A DNA stretch of 64,000 bases from Amaurobius ferox (lineage: Eukaryota > Arthropoda > Arachnida > Araneae > Amaurobiidae), in assembly GCA_951213105.1 (NCBI GenBank), contig OX578146.1, positions 115,532,387 to 115,596,386 on the forward strand, given 5' to 3'. A program made the position numbers and the translations under genes. Every line of letters begins with the position of its first letter. Within the stretch, counting starts at the first letter, position 1. The notes under the pieces are model-generated. The model did no database searches. It was not told where the DNA came from and saw only the letters and a program-made list of their open reading frames with translations. Below are positions 9,986 through 20,732 of this stretch, one piece after another.

Positions 9986-10250
9986 GAGGCTTCCATTCAT
10001 TTGGAGGTCCTCTTTTTTCACGAATTTATTTTAAATAATTCACTGTATACTTTTAATATGTCTAGCTTTTTAACTAAAAAAAGTTCACTGTTTAAAGGTA
10101 CATATATTAGAGGACTTCCATTCATTTGGAGGTCCTCTTTTTTCATGCATTTATTTTATATGTCTAGCTTTTTAACTAAAAAGTTCAGTAATTCACTGTT
10201 AAAATTTGGTCTTAATGTAAAAAAGGTATATATACACCTTTTTTAGCTGT
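9986..10250 (+). repeat. Tandem hairpin-plus-T-run units, 125-bp period
   Basis: A ~110-bp unit occurs twice, with the sequence TTCCATTCATTTGGAGGTCC starting at 9991 and at 10116. In the second copy GAGGACTTCCA pairs with TGGAGGTCCTC and is followed by TTTTTT, which looks like a terminator. A third palindrome, AAAAAGGT/ACCTTTTT, follows at ~10220-10244, also ending in T. The units may be transcription terminators or ends of the element, or a simple duplication. Confidence 0.55.
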
Positions 10251-12050
10251 AAAAATCATGTTTTTAATATTAAAATGGATCGAGACCTTTTTTTTTTTCA
10301 TAAAAAAAAGAGAAAATAAGCTATAAAATCATGTTTTTTAGTGTAAAAAGAGTCTGTGCGCTCAGACATGCGTATGGATACTACTTTTATCCCAAGGGTA
10401 TACTACAATCACCTTCGCTAATATTTGCTGCATTTCTACTAATTTCAACTTAACCCTTGTAGTTTATATATATTCATATTTGTAATAACTTCATTTGTAT
10501 ATCACACCTTCCTACAAACACCTCAAGTGGTCATAGTATGCTGATGCTTCTTGATTTTGCATTTCTCAACAAATTTTAACGATTTTTAACTTTTGGGGTA
10601 TACAGGGTTTAGGGATTTAATCCAAAATTTAAATTTCGAATTATTGAGATTTTCTTGTATTAAGGCCGAAAGCAACAACACAAAACTGATGTGGTGTTAT
10701 ATATATATAGTGCTTGATCAATTTATACGTGAAACATTAATTTTGTATGTCAGTAAAAATATGAATTTTATGTGCCAGTACTAAAGTGCATTTTATACGT
10801 CAGGCAATTATACGTCATATATTCGCTTAATTACATAAATACTTCCAGCATTATTTATGTAAAACATTACTCATAATGAATGAAAGCAATTAGAGTTACG
10901 CTTTCGTAATAATAGACCACGCGATCTTCTCTGCGTAATTTTTCTGTGGCAGATATGTACGAGCCTCGGAAGTGTCTGAGGCAGGTGACGTTTAAACCTT
11001 TGAATGATCATCACCAGACACGGCATCCCCTTCTTTCGTGCCAGTTATGAAGATGTCACATGATAAGGCATATCAACAGCATGGACAGTAAATTATGTAT
11101 GCTGTAATACGCAGACGGAGCTGTAACCTCAATTTGTAACGTTACTACTGCAGAGCATTTTAAAGAAATAATTGGAGAACGGGCTTCATCCGACTTTCTT
11201 ATGCTATTCATATTCAATATTGTATAAATCTACTTGTATTATAAACATTACGAGAAATAAAAAATGCATCTCTTTATAAATGTTCTTTCCCAAATAAGTA
11301 TTTTAAAACATTTTTTAAATTTTCTTTATTTCAGAATATTTATTTAATAGTAGCCCTAGTAGCATACCAATATTGGTCCAATAATTTATACCTTGTTTTT
11401 TCATTGAAGGTATTTTCAATATAACACCAATATTGGCGAGATTTTGGCAGTGTAATATTACGCCGTTATTGGCGTAATTCGCTAATTTGGAATTGTAATA
11501 TTACGTTGATGCTGATTTATTGGCAATAGTTCCAATATTCGGAATATATTCGAAGCTATATATTATGTATAAATTGGCATGCTAAATATTGGGTATAAAT
11601 TGGAATTTCAATAATGGCGATAAATGGCCAGCCAATATTGAAAAATAAATATTTGCTCAATATTGTCAAAATGTCCACATTTCTATATTGGCCCAACAGT
11701 TGGTCTACAATGGCTGCAAATATTAACATTCTACAAGTGTTCTTCACAACCATTCACGGTTCTCATATTTCCCTTTATCTCCATACGAAATAATGCTCTG
11801 AAAATCTTACATGTCGATGAGTAATGATATTAATTACTACAAATTCAATACAGTTCTAGATTTTTTGTCAAATGTATCGACATGTAACATTTTATGACAG
11901 TATCTATTTTCATTTTTGAATCATCGTATGCACGACTTGCACATACTCACTTACACATACACACAGTGGCGAAGTGTGATAAATTAATTTTGGGAAATGT
12001 AAAGCCAAAGACCAAAATTAGGGAGTAAAAAATTCTACAATATATATTTC
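10251..12050. other. Non-coding stretch
   Basis: No gene recognised. Composition changes near 10350, where the virus-like block probably ends. At 11360-11700 short motifs ATTGG, CAATATT and CCAATATTGG recur many times without a fixed period. Confidence 0.5.
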
Positions 12051-12167
12051 CCAACGGCCTTACTGTGCTGAAAACACCGGTTCTCGTTAGATCACCGAAG
12101 TCAAGCAGCATCGGGCGTGGTTAGTATTTGGGTGGGTGACCACCTGGGAACACCACGTGATGTTGGC
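12051..12167 (+). rRNA. 5S rRNA-like sequence (SINE head, not a free gene)
   Basis: About 117 bases aligning end to end with arthropod 5S rRNA (CAACGGCC... TGTTGGC), with conserved box A and box C elements for RNA polymerase III. It runs straight into SINE body rather than a T-run terminator, so it is a SINE promoter rather than a 5S gene. Confidence 0.6.
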
Positions 12168-12433
12168 ACATTTCGGGAGCGGTTGCCCGGTGGTATGCGC
12201 GCTGGATTTGCACGCTGCCACAACTACCGCCTTGTTCATGCGGAGTACGATCACATTAAACATGTGGGTCCGTAAGTCCTTCCGAGAGGTTGGTGGTAAG
12301 GGAAGGAGGGTACTGTCCCTGTGCATGCCTCCTCCACTGGGCTCCGGTCTAAATTGGGTGGCACTTCCCAGTCGTCCAAACGGTTACCTTTCACCTATCT
12401 GGTAGGTCGGACGGTCTGGATCTCAACAACAAC
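12051..12433 (+). mobile_element. 5S-rRNA/tRNA chimeric SINE
   Basis: 12051-12167 resembles a whole 5S rRNA gene, including the internal promoter (AAGCAGCATCGGGC, then GGGTGGGTGACCACCTGGGA). It is followed at ~12175-12215 by a tRNA-like head remnant (GCGGTTGCCCGGTGGTATGC) without its B box. Then comes a ~200-bp body (CGGAGTACGATCAC... GGTTGGTGG... CTCCGGTCTAAATTGGGTGG) and the tail GGTCGGACGGTCTGGATCTC followed by CAACAACAAC. Body and tail match the tRNA-headed SINE at 63489-63775. A clear target duplication is not seen. Confidence 0.7.
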
Positions 12434-13270
12434 ACCGTATATATCAGCAAAGTTACATATAAAGTAGAATATAATTACAGAATTGCAATGAAGGTAAATT
12501 AATACGCGTAACATTTTACAATTTTGTTATTACAGTAGTACTCCGGTTTTGTGTTTCTCTGTAGAACATATTCTTTAACTTACTATTTTTTGTAAACATC
12601 AAGTGTCTTCCAATATTTATATGGGTAAAAAATTACTATGAAGACAGAATTTCTTTCAGCATCATTATTAATTAACTACTTATTGAACTTCCACCAAATT
12701 TAATATTTCTGGCTGTAAGTAATTAAGGTTCCCGTAATTTCATAGTTAAAAATGTCCCCTGTTTAATAGCACTTCGGTGTTTAATTCATCAACCGAAATA
12801 CTAATCGTAATTTAACGCATTTTTAATGATTTTCTCTTTTTTATATAATTTAAGAGATCAAACATTAAACCACGTACGTAAATGCACTGAATACCTTTAA
12901 AATTTAGCAATAAAAATATAATTATAAATACGAGGGATATCATAAATCAAGGTTCAATCTGTACAACAATTATCCATGCTTGTGTCTTTCCAGACTCTCA
13001 AGAAGCCCCCAGGCACCTAGGGGACTAAAACCGCCGAAGCGAAAGAAATAGAAGTGGTTCTACTCCAAAATGTATTTTCATATCATACAGGAGAGCCTCT
13101 AAGAGTGAATCTCTACAAGCTTTTAGTATTGACAAGGGGTAAAAATTAAATGGAGTCAGATTTTTGATTTCCCGTTTACTAGCGGGTACATAAAATATTC
13201 TCTCCCAATAATTTTCTGAACAAACTAACCTTTATTTTAATGAATAATCACACACACTGACCCCTACCTC
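12434..13270. other. Non-coding stretch
   Basis: AT-rich sequence; nothing recognised. Confidence 0.5.
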
Positions 13271-13289
13271 ATTACTCGTGTGCTTTTAC

Positions 13290-14184
13290 CTAGTCGAATC
13301 AAACTCCAAGTCAAATGCAACAGAATGACAGATATCAACAGATGTCGAACTTTTAAAGCCTCTGTTATTAAATAATATACCTGTCCAATCAAGAGGGGGC
13401 GTTTTCTTCGGAACTGAATTTGAGAAGTTTATCTCTATATTAAAGATAAGTAGCTGACACCGCCGCCGCTGTTGACAAATTTTCGAGTTGCTCTGTTTCG
13501 TGCCGCAAAAACTATCATATACAATATATATATAAATTGGTACACTTGTAGGCAATTTTTTGAGGACCTCGATGAATAAAAATGTTTTAAGATTTTAATT
13601 TTAGCTTAAGAAATATTTTATATCAAAATCAAAAACAAAATATTTGAACTGTGAGTTCGCGTCCTGGAGGACTAACAATAACAATGCCACGACGTTTTAC
13701 AAGCATGTACCTACATAGTTGAATTTTCACAGTCCGGTGTCATTTTTTAAGTGTCATTTTGTTCCGGCGTCCTTCGAGTTTCTCTGTCTGGTACCGCAAA
13801 AACTATGCAAAAATATGAAATCTGAATTGTAGAGAAATGATAGAAAAATAAGCTGAAATGAACTGACGAAAACCTCAGTTTAACTTGAAAGAGTTCGTAA
13901 AGCGAGCGCTAGCAAGTAGGAGGTGAAGATCAGCACTTCGTTTCAGTTTCTCTGTCTATAGCATACAAAGCTATAGCATACAAAGATATTAAATTTATAC
14001 ATTTGCAGACAAGTAATAGAAACCGCAGTGAAATAAACAGCTTGTCGATTTGTATTTTACTTTGGCTTAAAATAGCTCGCCAAACGAGCTTTGCGAGCGC
14101 CAACAAGAAGGAGAAGTCTCCCGATTTGTAAAGTGTGTTACGGGGGTTGGCGAAGCGCAACGATCAATAGCTGGAACCCCCTAG
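13290..14184. mobile_element. Possible Helitron-type element with internal repeats
   Basis: Three diverged copies of a motif around TTTCTCTGTCTGGTACCG / GCAAAAACTAT occur at ~13475-13515, ~13775-13810 and ~13935-13985. The segment ends with the hairpin GGGGGTT (14142-14148) / AACCCCC (14175-14181) immediately followed by CTAG-T (14181-14185), the layout of a Helitron 3' end. The left boundary is not defined. Confidence 0.35.
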
Positions 14185-14400
14185 TTCCATTAAATAATAA
14201 TAGAAACCTCACACTCGTATAGTACCATTGCACAAGTAGTTGTCGATCATTACACAAAGCTTATTGGAACTAAATTTTCAATCAAAATAATTATTTTCAA
14301 CGATGAGATTCTAATAGTTAAACATAAAAATAAAAAATAAATAAATAAATTAATTAAAAAAATATGTTTGTAAGTAAAAAATGTGACTTTACCCACAATC

Positions 14401-14489
14401 AATAATACGCAGGATCACAGCGTAAAATACAGTTCATATATCGCTATTTGCGCTGTATTTTAAGTTGTGATCCAGTTTATTATTAAAAT
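14401..14489. repeat. Imperfect inverted repeat, ~32-bp arms
   Basis: The left arm contains GGATCACAGCGTAAAATACAG and the right arm CTGTATTTTAAGTTGTGATCC, separated by ~22 bases. It is a MITE-like foldback fragment. A small perfect hairpin ATCGCTAT/ATAGCGAT follows. From 14520 to 15081 nothing is recognised. Confidence 0.5.
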
Positions 14490-15081
14490 ATAATCGCTAT
14501 CCTTATATAATAGCGATACTAATAATTTGAGGTGAAAAATTATTGATAATGGTTTGTATTTGGGCAAATATTATTTTCCTTACATACATAGTATATTGTA
14601 TAGGAAAATATATTGTGACGGGGTATAAAATTTGAATACGATTTTCGTCGAATTTACACATTTTGAGAATCCTCGAAACTTGAAGCATTGAAGGCATGAT
14701 ATATGAAGAACACAACGAAATAATCCAATGGTATTGGTCAACATTATCACGATCTGCATAATAAATATTAGAACCTTATTGACTTTAACACCACTCAATA
14801 TCCAAATCGGTTATATTAAACCATAATCATTCCGCTTTCAGTTTCGTTCCCAATTCTTTAGCTTTATCGCATGTGTAGTCCTGCAACAAATATCTGCCAC
14901 ACATGCGCACAAACATCCACTTCTCCCCATAGCTACGTCTAGCACACCGGATGATAAAGAACTGAATCGACAATTTCGATTTTTATGCTTTTTTGGTTGA
15001 AAATTAACAGTAATGAAGAAATGGACTAATTCAATTGTTCTTTTTATTGGAATGCGAAGATAGTACAAATATGGTGAAGTG

Positions 15082-15592
15082 TTTGAGCATACGTAGTATT
15101 TTATTTCAGATTTTGACGATTTTTGCGAGCCATTTCGCATAAAAAGGCAGGTTATTATTTTCCGAATCGTATCAAAATCTAATCAGCACCAGGGTAATCC
15201 ACAAGTGACTTATCTACCAAATTTTGTAAAATTTTTTCTATTAGTTTTCAGCTAGAGTGGATGCAAGCAATTTTTGCTGGCCGTTTCGCAAAAAAAGGCG
15301 GGTTCATTTACCCGAATCGTACCAAAATCTAATCCACACCAGGGTCACACAAAAGTGACTTACCAAATTTTATGAAATTTGGTCCATTAGTTTTTGAGTT
15401 AGAGTGGATACATACGTTACACAGACAGACTGACAGACACACAGACATACAGACATACAAACATATGTTACGCTAAAAATAATTTTTTAGAGTTTTAGAG
15501 GTCTCAAAGCGTGTAGATCCGTCAAAAACACGTTGCGATTTTCGGCATGATTCCAATACTTTACATTAGAATGAATGTATTGCAAGGAAAGT
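15082..15592 (+). mobile_element. Helentron-like family F1, 5'-truncated copy
   Basis: Matches the 3' two thirds of the element at 7418-8188: TTGAGCATACG start, two internal ~135-bp units, CAGA microsatellite, and the 3' end GGAAAGT at 15586-15592. It is followed by AAAAA and then by the 5' end of the next copy. Confidence 0.7.
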
Positions 15593-15597
15593 AAAAA

Positions 15598-16393
15598 TCT
15601 GATGTGGGCAGCACATGACTTTTTCTGCAGGCTCATATTAGTCTTCTCTTTATTTCTTTTATAATTCATTAAATTGAGTTTAATTGCACCAAATAACAAT
15701 AAATTTGCATTTCTAATTCATTTTTTGTTTTAATTGGCCATTTTTCCGAAATCGGCGTAATAAAAATGCAAGAATTCTCAAATATCTTGAGAATGATTAG
15801 TCCTAAAGTATAATAGAGTGTGTAATATTCTTTTCCTTGTCAAAAATTGAGTATAAAATAAGAATTTAATTGATACATTTGAGCATACACTACTTAGTCT
15901 TTTTGTTTAGATTTTGGCGCGATTTGAGCGGGCCATTTCGTAAAAAGGGGCAGGTTGTTCTTTCCCGAATCGTACCAAAATCTAAGCAGCACCAGAGCAT
16001 CCTACAAGTAATTTATCTACCAAATTTTGTGAAATTAGGTCAATTTGTATCTCAGCTAGAGTGAATACATGAAATTTTTTAGGGCTATTTCGCAAAAAAA
16101 AAAAAAAGACGGGTTCTTTCTTTCCGATTTATACCAAAAACTAATCAGCACCAGGGTCACACCCAAGTGTCTTACCTACTATATTTTATGCAATTCGGTC
16201 CATTAGTGCTTGAGTTAGAGTTGATACGTACATTGCACAGACAGACACACACAGAGACGTCACGCTAAAAATTGTTTTTTTTTTTCGAATTCTAGAGGTC
16301 TCGAAACATGTAGATCCGTCGAAAACTCGAGTTGCGATTTTCGACATGATTCCAATACTTTCCCGATACATTACCAGGTATTGCAGGGATAGT
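15598..16393 (+). mobile_element. Helentron-like family F1, full-length copy
   Basis: Begins TCTGATGTGGGCAGCACATG, has the two internal units and microsatellite, and ends with a hairpin whose right arm is slightly mutated (GCAGGGATAGT), then AAAAAT. It sits exactly in the A-tract that follows the 3' end of the preceding copy. Confidence 0.75.
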
Positions 16394-16560
16394 AAAAATA
16401 CTTGACAATGTCTGTCGTACTTGAGTTCAGTTAATCCACTACCGAATTTCGTACCTATTCGAAGTTAAGATTTTCCGCTACAGACGGCTCGGACAGACAA
16501 ATATATTCCTTTTAACATGCAAGATTACATTAGCAGCATTTTGAACTACATGTATATTCA

Positions 16561-16850
16561 GAAAACTAGAGCAACGTAAACAAGCACAAATAACAAGATG
16601 ATGCGAAATACAGCTGTTTCGGGGAGACGCTTGTTCCCTTTCGTCAATGTAAGTGAACCAACAAACCCGAAGTCCAAAAGAGGAATAGGCACGAAGTCCT
16701 AAAGAGAAATGGGCTTCGTGATCATCATTCTTTTGGACTTCGTGTTCGCTGGTTCTCTTGCACTGACGAAGAGGTTCCAGCGTATCCTCGAAATAGCTGT
16801 ATACTGTATTATGGTGTTATTTGTGCTTCTTTACATCGCTCTAGTTTTCC
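16561..16850. mobile_element. Foldback element with ~120-bp arms
   Basis: The left arm 16561-16680 starts GAAAACTAGAGC and ends CGAAGTCCAAAAG. The right arm ~16730-16850 is its reverse complement with scattered mismatches (CTTTTGGACTTCG ... GCTCTAGTTTTC). The loop is ~50 bases. It is a non-autonomous inverted-repeat element with no coding capacity. Confidence 0.65.
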
Positions 16851-17458
16851 TTAACTTTCGCACAAAGTGCATTTTACTTATTGATATATGTATATTCATT
16901 GTGACAAAGTTTCAAATTCTACGTTTAACCCCCAGGTCATTAATCATACACCCATATTGTTGACATACATTATAATGAGCCATCCTCATCACAAGTGCGA
17001 AAGAAAAAAAATGGCACGTCAAGTTAGCTGGTGCAGATCATTCTTAATTTTAAATGCACTGAGTCCCGGACTCCGTCGACTTGCACGGGCATCTTGCAGC
17101 AGTTGTGTGGTCTGTTCAGACAGTTGGGCATGCTAATTTAGACATTATACGTATGTGCAGTGTATACAAAGAAAAGAAAACTAAACGTAATTGCGCATTT
17201 AAACTCAACATATTTGCTGAAACATGCAATACTGTGTAAAATGACATGGTTCTTAGCTTAGCTTCCAGTAAATACTGAAGTTAAATTTTTATGGATAACG
17301 TTGGAATAATTTTGCAACGTGAATATGTGAATTATTTAAAAAAAGACATTTTAACTTTGTGCTAAGTTATGAATATTTTTTTTTCTCAAATTTTTTTCTT
17401 AATATTTGGAATTGCGCTCGAATTGTTGTAATCAACATCGTGGTCTGGTTTCTCCAGC
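16851..17458. other. Non-coding stretch
   Basis: No gene recognised. A short open frame at 16888-17136 has no protein-like features that I recognise. Confidence 0.45.
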
Positions 17459-18282
17459 TTAAGGGGACGGTGGACGTTGAAATTTCTTTTATTTATTTAT
17501 TGACTTAGAAACGTGAAAATTTGCATAAATATTCCTCTTAACATAACTATATAAAATACCATTAATTTTTTTTTTCAATTTTGTTATAATTTTGTATTTT
17601 TTTAATTTAATTTTTTAACGAAAATTTGAAAATGCTCCTTGCGTACCATTTGTTCACATTTTTGATTAATTTTACACAATAATCACTCAAAAATACATTA
17701 TGAACAAATTTGGGTATTTATTTTTAAATCCCTTAGAAAGTTAATTTTTTAAAAATATTTTTCTGGATTAAAACTTAATTTTCATCATTTAATTAGGTTC
17801 TTATTCACTTATAATTACCTTAATGAAGTCCAATTATGAAATGCATGCTCAGTTTCATTAAAAAGTATAATAGGTGTATTCTTGCCAAATTTCATGTATC
17901 TCAGACAAAAATTAAGACGCATGGAGCATTTTAAAAATGTAAAACCTTTGAAAATTCCATTTCGAAACAAAATGCGTTCAACCTTTTGCTTACGGGTGGG
18001 ACAGCGTCCATCCCAAACGAAGAACCTTCCAAAAAGACAAGTATTTGACATACCCTATCCCAAACAGTTCAGCAGCCAGCGATTTCCATGGACGCCAATG
18101 CCTGCAAAGGGGGTCGAACTGTTTGGGATAGGGTATGTCAAATACCTGTCTTTTGGGAGGTTCTTCTTTTGGGATGGACGCGGTCCCACCCGTAAGCAAA
18201 TGTTAAATGTGTAAAATAATGCTATATATTAAAACCGTTTTTAGTCGATTTTTGCTCATTTCAACGTCCACCACCCCCTTAA
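17459..18282. mobile_element. TTAA-flanked MITE (piggyBac-like), family F4, with internal palindrome
   Basis: TTAA stands at both ends (17459-17462 and 18279-18282). Terminal inverted repeats of ~22 bp start GGGGACGGTGGACGTTGAAA on the left and are mirrored on the right (TTTCAACGTCCACC). TTAA target use points to the piggyBac superfamily. Inside, 17986-18070 and 18116-18200 form an 85-bp-arm palindrome. There is no transposase, so it is non-autonomous. A truncated copy lies at 59990-60567. Confidence 0.75.
17986..18200. repeat. Large palindrome, 85-bp arms, 45-bp loop
   Basis: Left arm from TTTGCTTACGGGTGGGACAG to CCCTATCCCAAACAGTTC; the right arm is the reverse complement with few mismatches. 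It lies inside the TTAA-flanked MITE. Related sequence at 60482-60567 carries only one arm. Confidence 0.8.
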
Positions 18283-18415
18283 GCACACTATACCAAAAAA
18301 CTGCACTTATACAAAAAAAAAGAAAACATATGTACAGCATATCCGAAAATCTCTTTCGTGATCGACTGTATCAGTTATACCACACAGTTGTTTTCAAGCT
18401 TTAAGAATTTTAAGA

Positions 18416-18478
18416 GGAGACAACATAATTCTACGGTCAGACCTGTCGATAGAGAGACAACATAATTCTACGGTCAGA
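18416..18478. repeat. Direct repeat, 25 bp twice, 37-bp period
   Basis: GAGACAACATAATTCTACGG and the next few bases occur at ~18417 and ~18454. From 18283 to 19261 nothing else is recognised. Confidence 0.7.
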
Positions 18479-19276
18479 GCTTGAACTTGTGATTGTAGAG
18501 CATCTATCAGTATTCATAGACCAGTTCCCATACCTCCCTAAATAAAAATTTCAAAATGACACAGTTTACTAATCTGTAAGCAGTAGTGTAGACATAGAGA
18601 CATTGAAAAACACATATTTTTATACTTGACATATTTTTATACTTGTTCAAGCATTCATTGTTGTGGAAAAGGTGATCGTTTTTATATTTTGTGTATCATA
18701 GAGTCGCGTTTATTCTACCAAATTATCTAAATGCTCTATATTTAGAAAGGCGAGAATTAAAACGATGCACTGGTTTGAGGACATAAATGCTTAGTACTCA
18801 TTTTGCAACGATCTACAACTTTGTAATTGATATTTTTATCTTATCAATGAAAGCAAGATATCAACTTACTTTCTTAAATAAGATAAAAATATCCCCCTAT
18901 AAACATATCCCCCTATTTAGGGAGAAACCTTCTAAATAGAGGTTTAGCCCCGAAAATTTGTCTCATCGTCTAGCTTCAGTAATGTTTCCTATACACCTGT
19001 ATAAAAGTGTACGATAAACCTTAATACCTCTACAGTTATTAGCCTGGTCCCAGATACTTTTCTTGGGAACCTGTATACAACTGAAATATCGTATTAAGCA
19101 ACATGATCTAGTATACGGCATGATACTGAAAATTGCATGTGCAAGCTTTAGTAAAAAAGTAATCCCAAGCATGCATAAAGAACACAAGGCAATTGTAATT
19201 TGATGTAATAATGATTTTTCTCTAATTAAAATATCAATATTTTAATGACACTATGTCTTACACACCAACTGCTATT

Positions 19277-19338
19277 CCTTCCCGGCCGTCCTTTTCGTTG
19301 CTCAAGTCCTTGGATGAGTCGGACGGCTTGGGTCTTCA
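19277..19338 (+). mobile_element. Tail-only retroposed fragment, 62 bp, with 15-bp target duplication
   Basis: Flanked by ACACCAACTGCTATT at 19262-19276 and 19339-19353. The insert folds through GCCGTCC/GGACGGC and ends TTGGGTCTTCA, matching the tails of the SINEs at 12051 and 63489 in layout. It is best read as a 5'-truncated SINE or LINE copy. Confidence 0.65.
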
Positions 19339-19353
19339 ACACCAACTGCTATT

Positions 19354-20493
19354 GAAACGCGACTTGAATTTAACTTTATTGATTTATAACTAGCTTATAA
19401 CTCAATGACCTCTTATAATTCGATAACGTTTTAACCAGATTCAGATATAGTTTTCATTGCTTTCTTAAACTTAATAAGAAGTAAGTTTATTTTAAAAAAT
19501 ATTTCCGATTTTGTACAGCTTTAATATGCAGAATTAAAAATCCAAAATAAATATCTCATTGAAATACGCAATCTAATTTGATGAAACTTTTCTGTAAGCA
19601 CTAAGAATGGATTCAAAAAATGTTTTAATTTAAATTTTTTCTTCATACAGCTCACTTTAAAGGAACGGAAATTCAAATGAATATATCGTCAATCTGTAAT
19701 GACTACTTATAATTCGAAAACTACTCTGCCGATTTATATACTTTAATGAATGGTTTATTAAACCAAATAAAGAGCTAAATGATTTCAGTTTTTACACCTC
19801 GTTAATTTTACTCCAGTATTATCATATATATTTTACTCCGAACATCAGTGAATATTTCTGATAGTATTAACTGGCATTAAACGATTTTGATGCAGAAACA
19901 TAAAACGCCAATAAAAATTGTGTTTTCAGTGCTAAAATGTCCAATGAGTTTGAATCCAATCAACAGTTTCGAACGTTAAACGCAAGCAAAGTTCATTACC
20001 TGTACTCATGATGTATGGTGCCCATTAAGACCCCTAAATATACAGGCTGACGCAACTACCATTTTAATTCCAACCAGTCTAGTTAATTATCGTCTGCCTG
20101 CGTCATTTCAATGTGGTGCGCCTGCTACATGGCTGATATTTGATACGCAATTTAGTTGTAAAATAGGTGCTTCTGTTTTCAAAACATTGTACCAATCATT
20201 CCATGTTTTTATGCCTTCACTAATTTCGTCCCAAATTCATTTCTACCAGTAATGAAATACTCCGACTACGGAATATGCAAGCCCTCCAGGGTTGCCAACA
20301 CTTCTATGAACCATGCGGCTAGAATCATAGGAAAAATGTCTAGAAATTTTCGATTAATCTAGTGTCAATTAATCTAGTAATTAATTCAATTGATCTAATA
20401 ATTAAAAATCTCAATTAATCTAGACTGTGATTGATATATATATAAATTATCTTCTAAATGTGCCCTGCCATTAGAGGCATTTAATATGTGGAA
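19354..20493. other. Non-coding stretch
   Basis: No gene recognised. TTAATCTAG-like motifs recur at ~20350-20425. Confidence 0.5.
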
Positions 20494-20505
20494 ATATACT
20501 TTGTT

Positions 20506-20720
20506 GGTGTCGTGTTCCTAACATATTTTATTAAGAAAGAATATGTGCACTGCTTCTGTTTAGTCAAAGACCCGGGACACCCGAAGGTAGAAGTCTGACT
20601 TCTGCCATAATAAGACATCACAACATCCATGCCCGCAGGCGGGACTCGAACCCGCACTCTGGCAGCCGAGCCATCACGAGGAAACGCCTGCCTCTTTGAC
20701 CGCTCGGCCACCACATCGGC
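20506..20720 (-). mobile_element. tRNA(Ser/Leu)-like SINE
   Basis: Flanked by 12-bp duplications ATATACTTTGTT (20494-20505 and 20721-20732). Read on the minus strand the head has a perfect A box (TGGCCGAGCGG) and B box (GGTTCGAGTCC), and a long variable arm, as in class II tRNAs (Ser/Leu). A ~115-bp unrelated body follows. The polymerase III boxes are intact, but it is a retroposon, not a tRNA gene. Confidence 0.7.
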
Positions 20721-20732
20721 ATATACTTTGTT

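Noticed and set aside
12051..12167. Free 5S rRNA gene
   Set aside because: It continues directly into SINE body sequence shared with 63489-63775 and lacks a T-run terminator.
20620..20720. Functional tRNA gene
   Set aside because: It is the head of a retroposon flanked by target duplications and has an unrelated tail.
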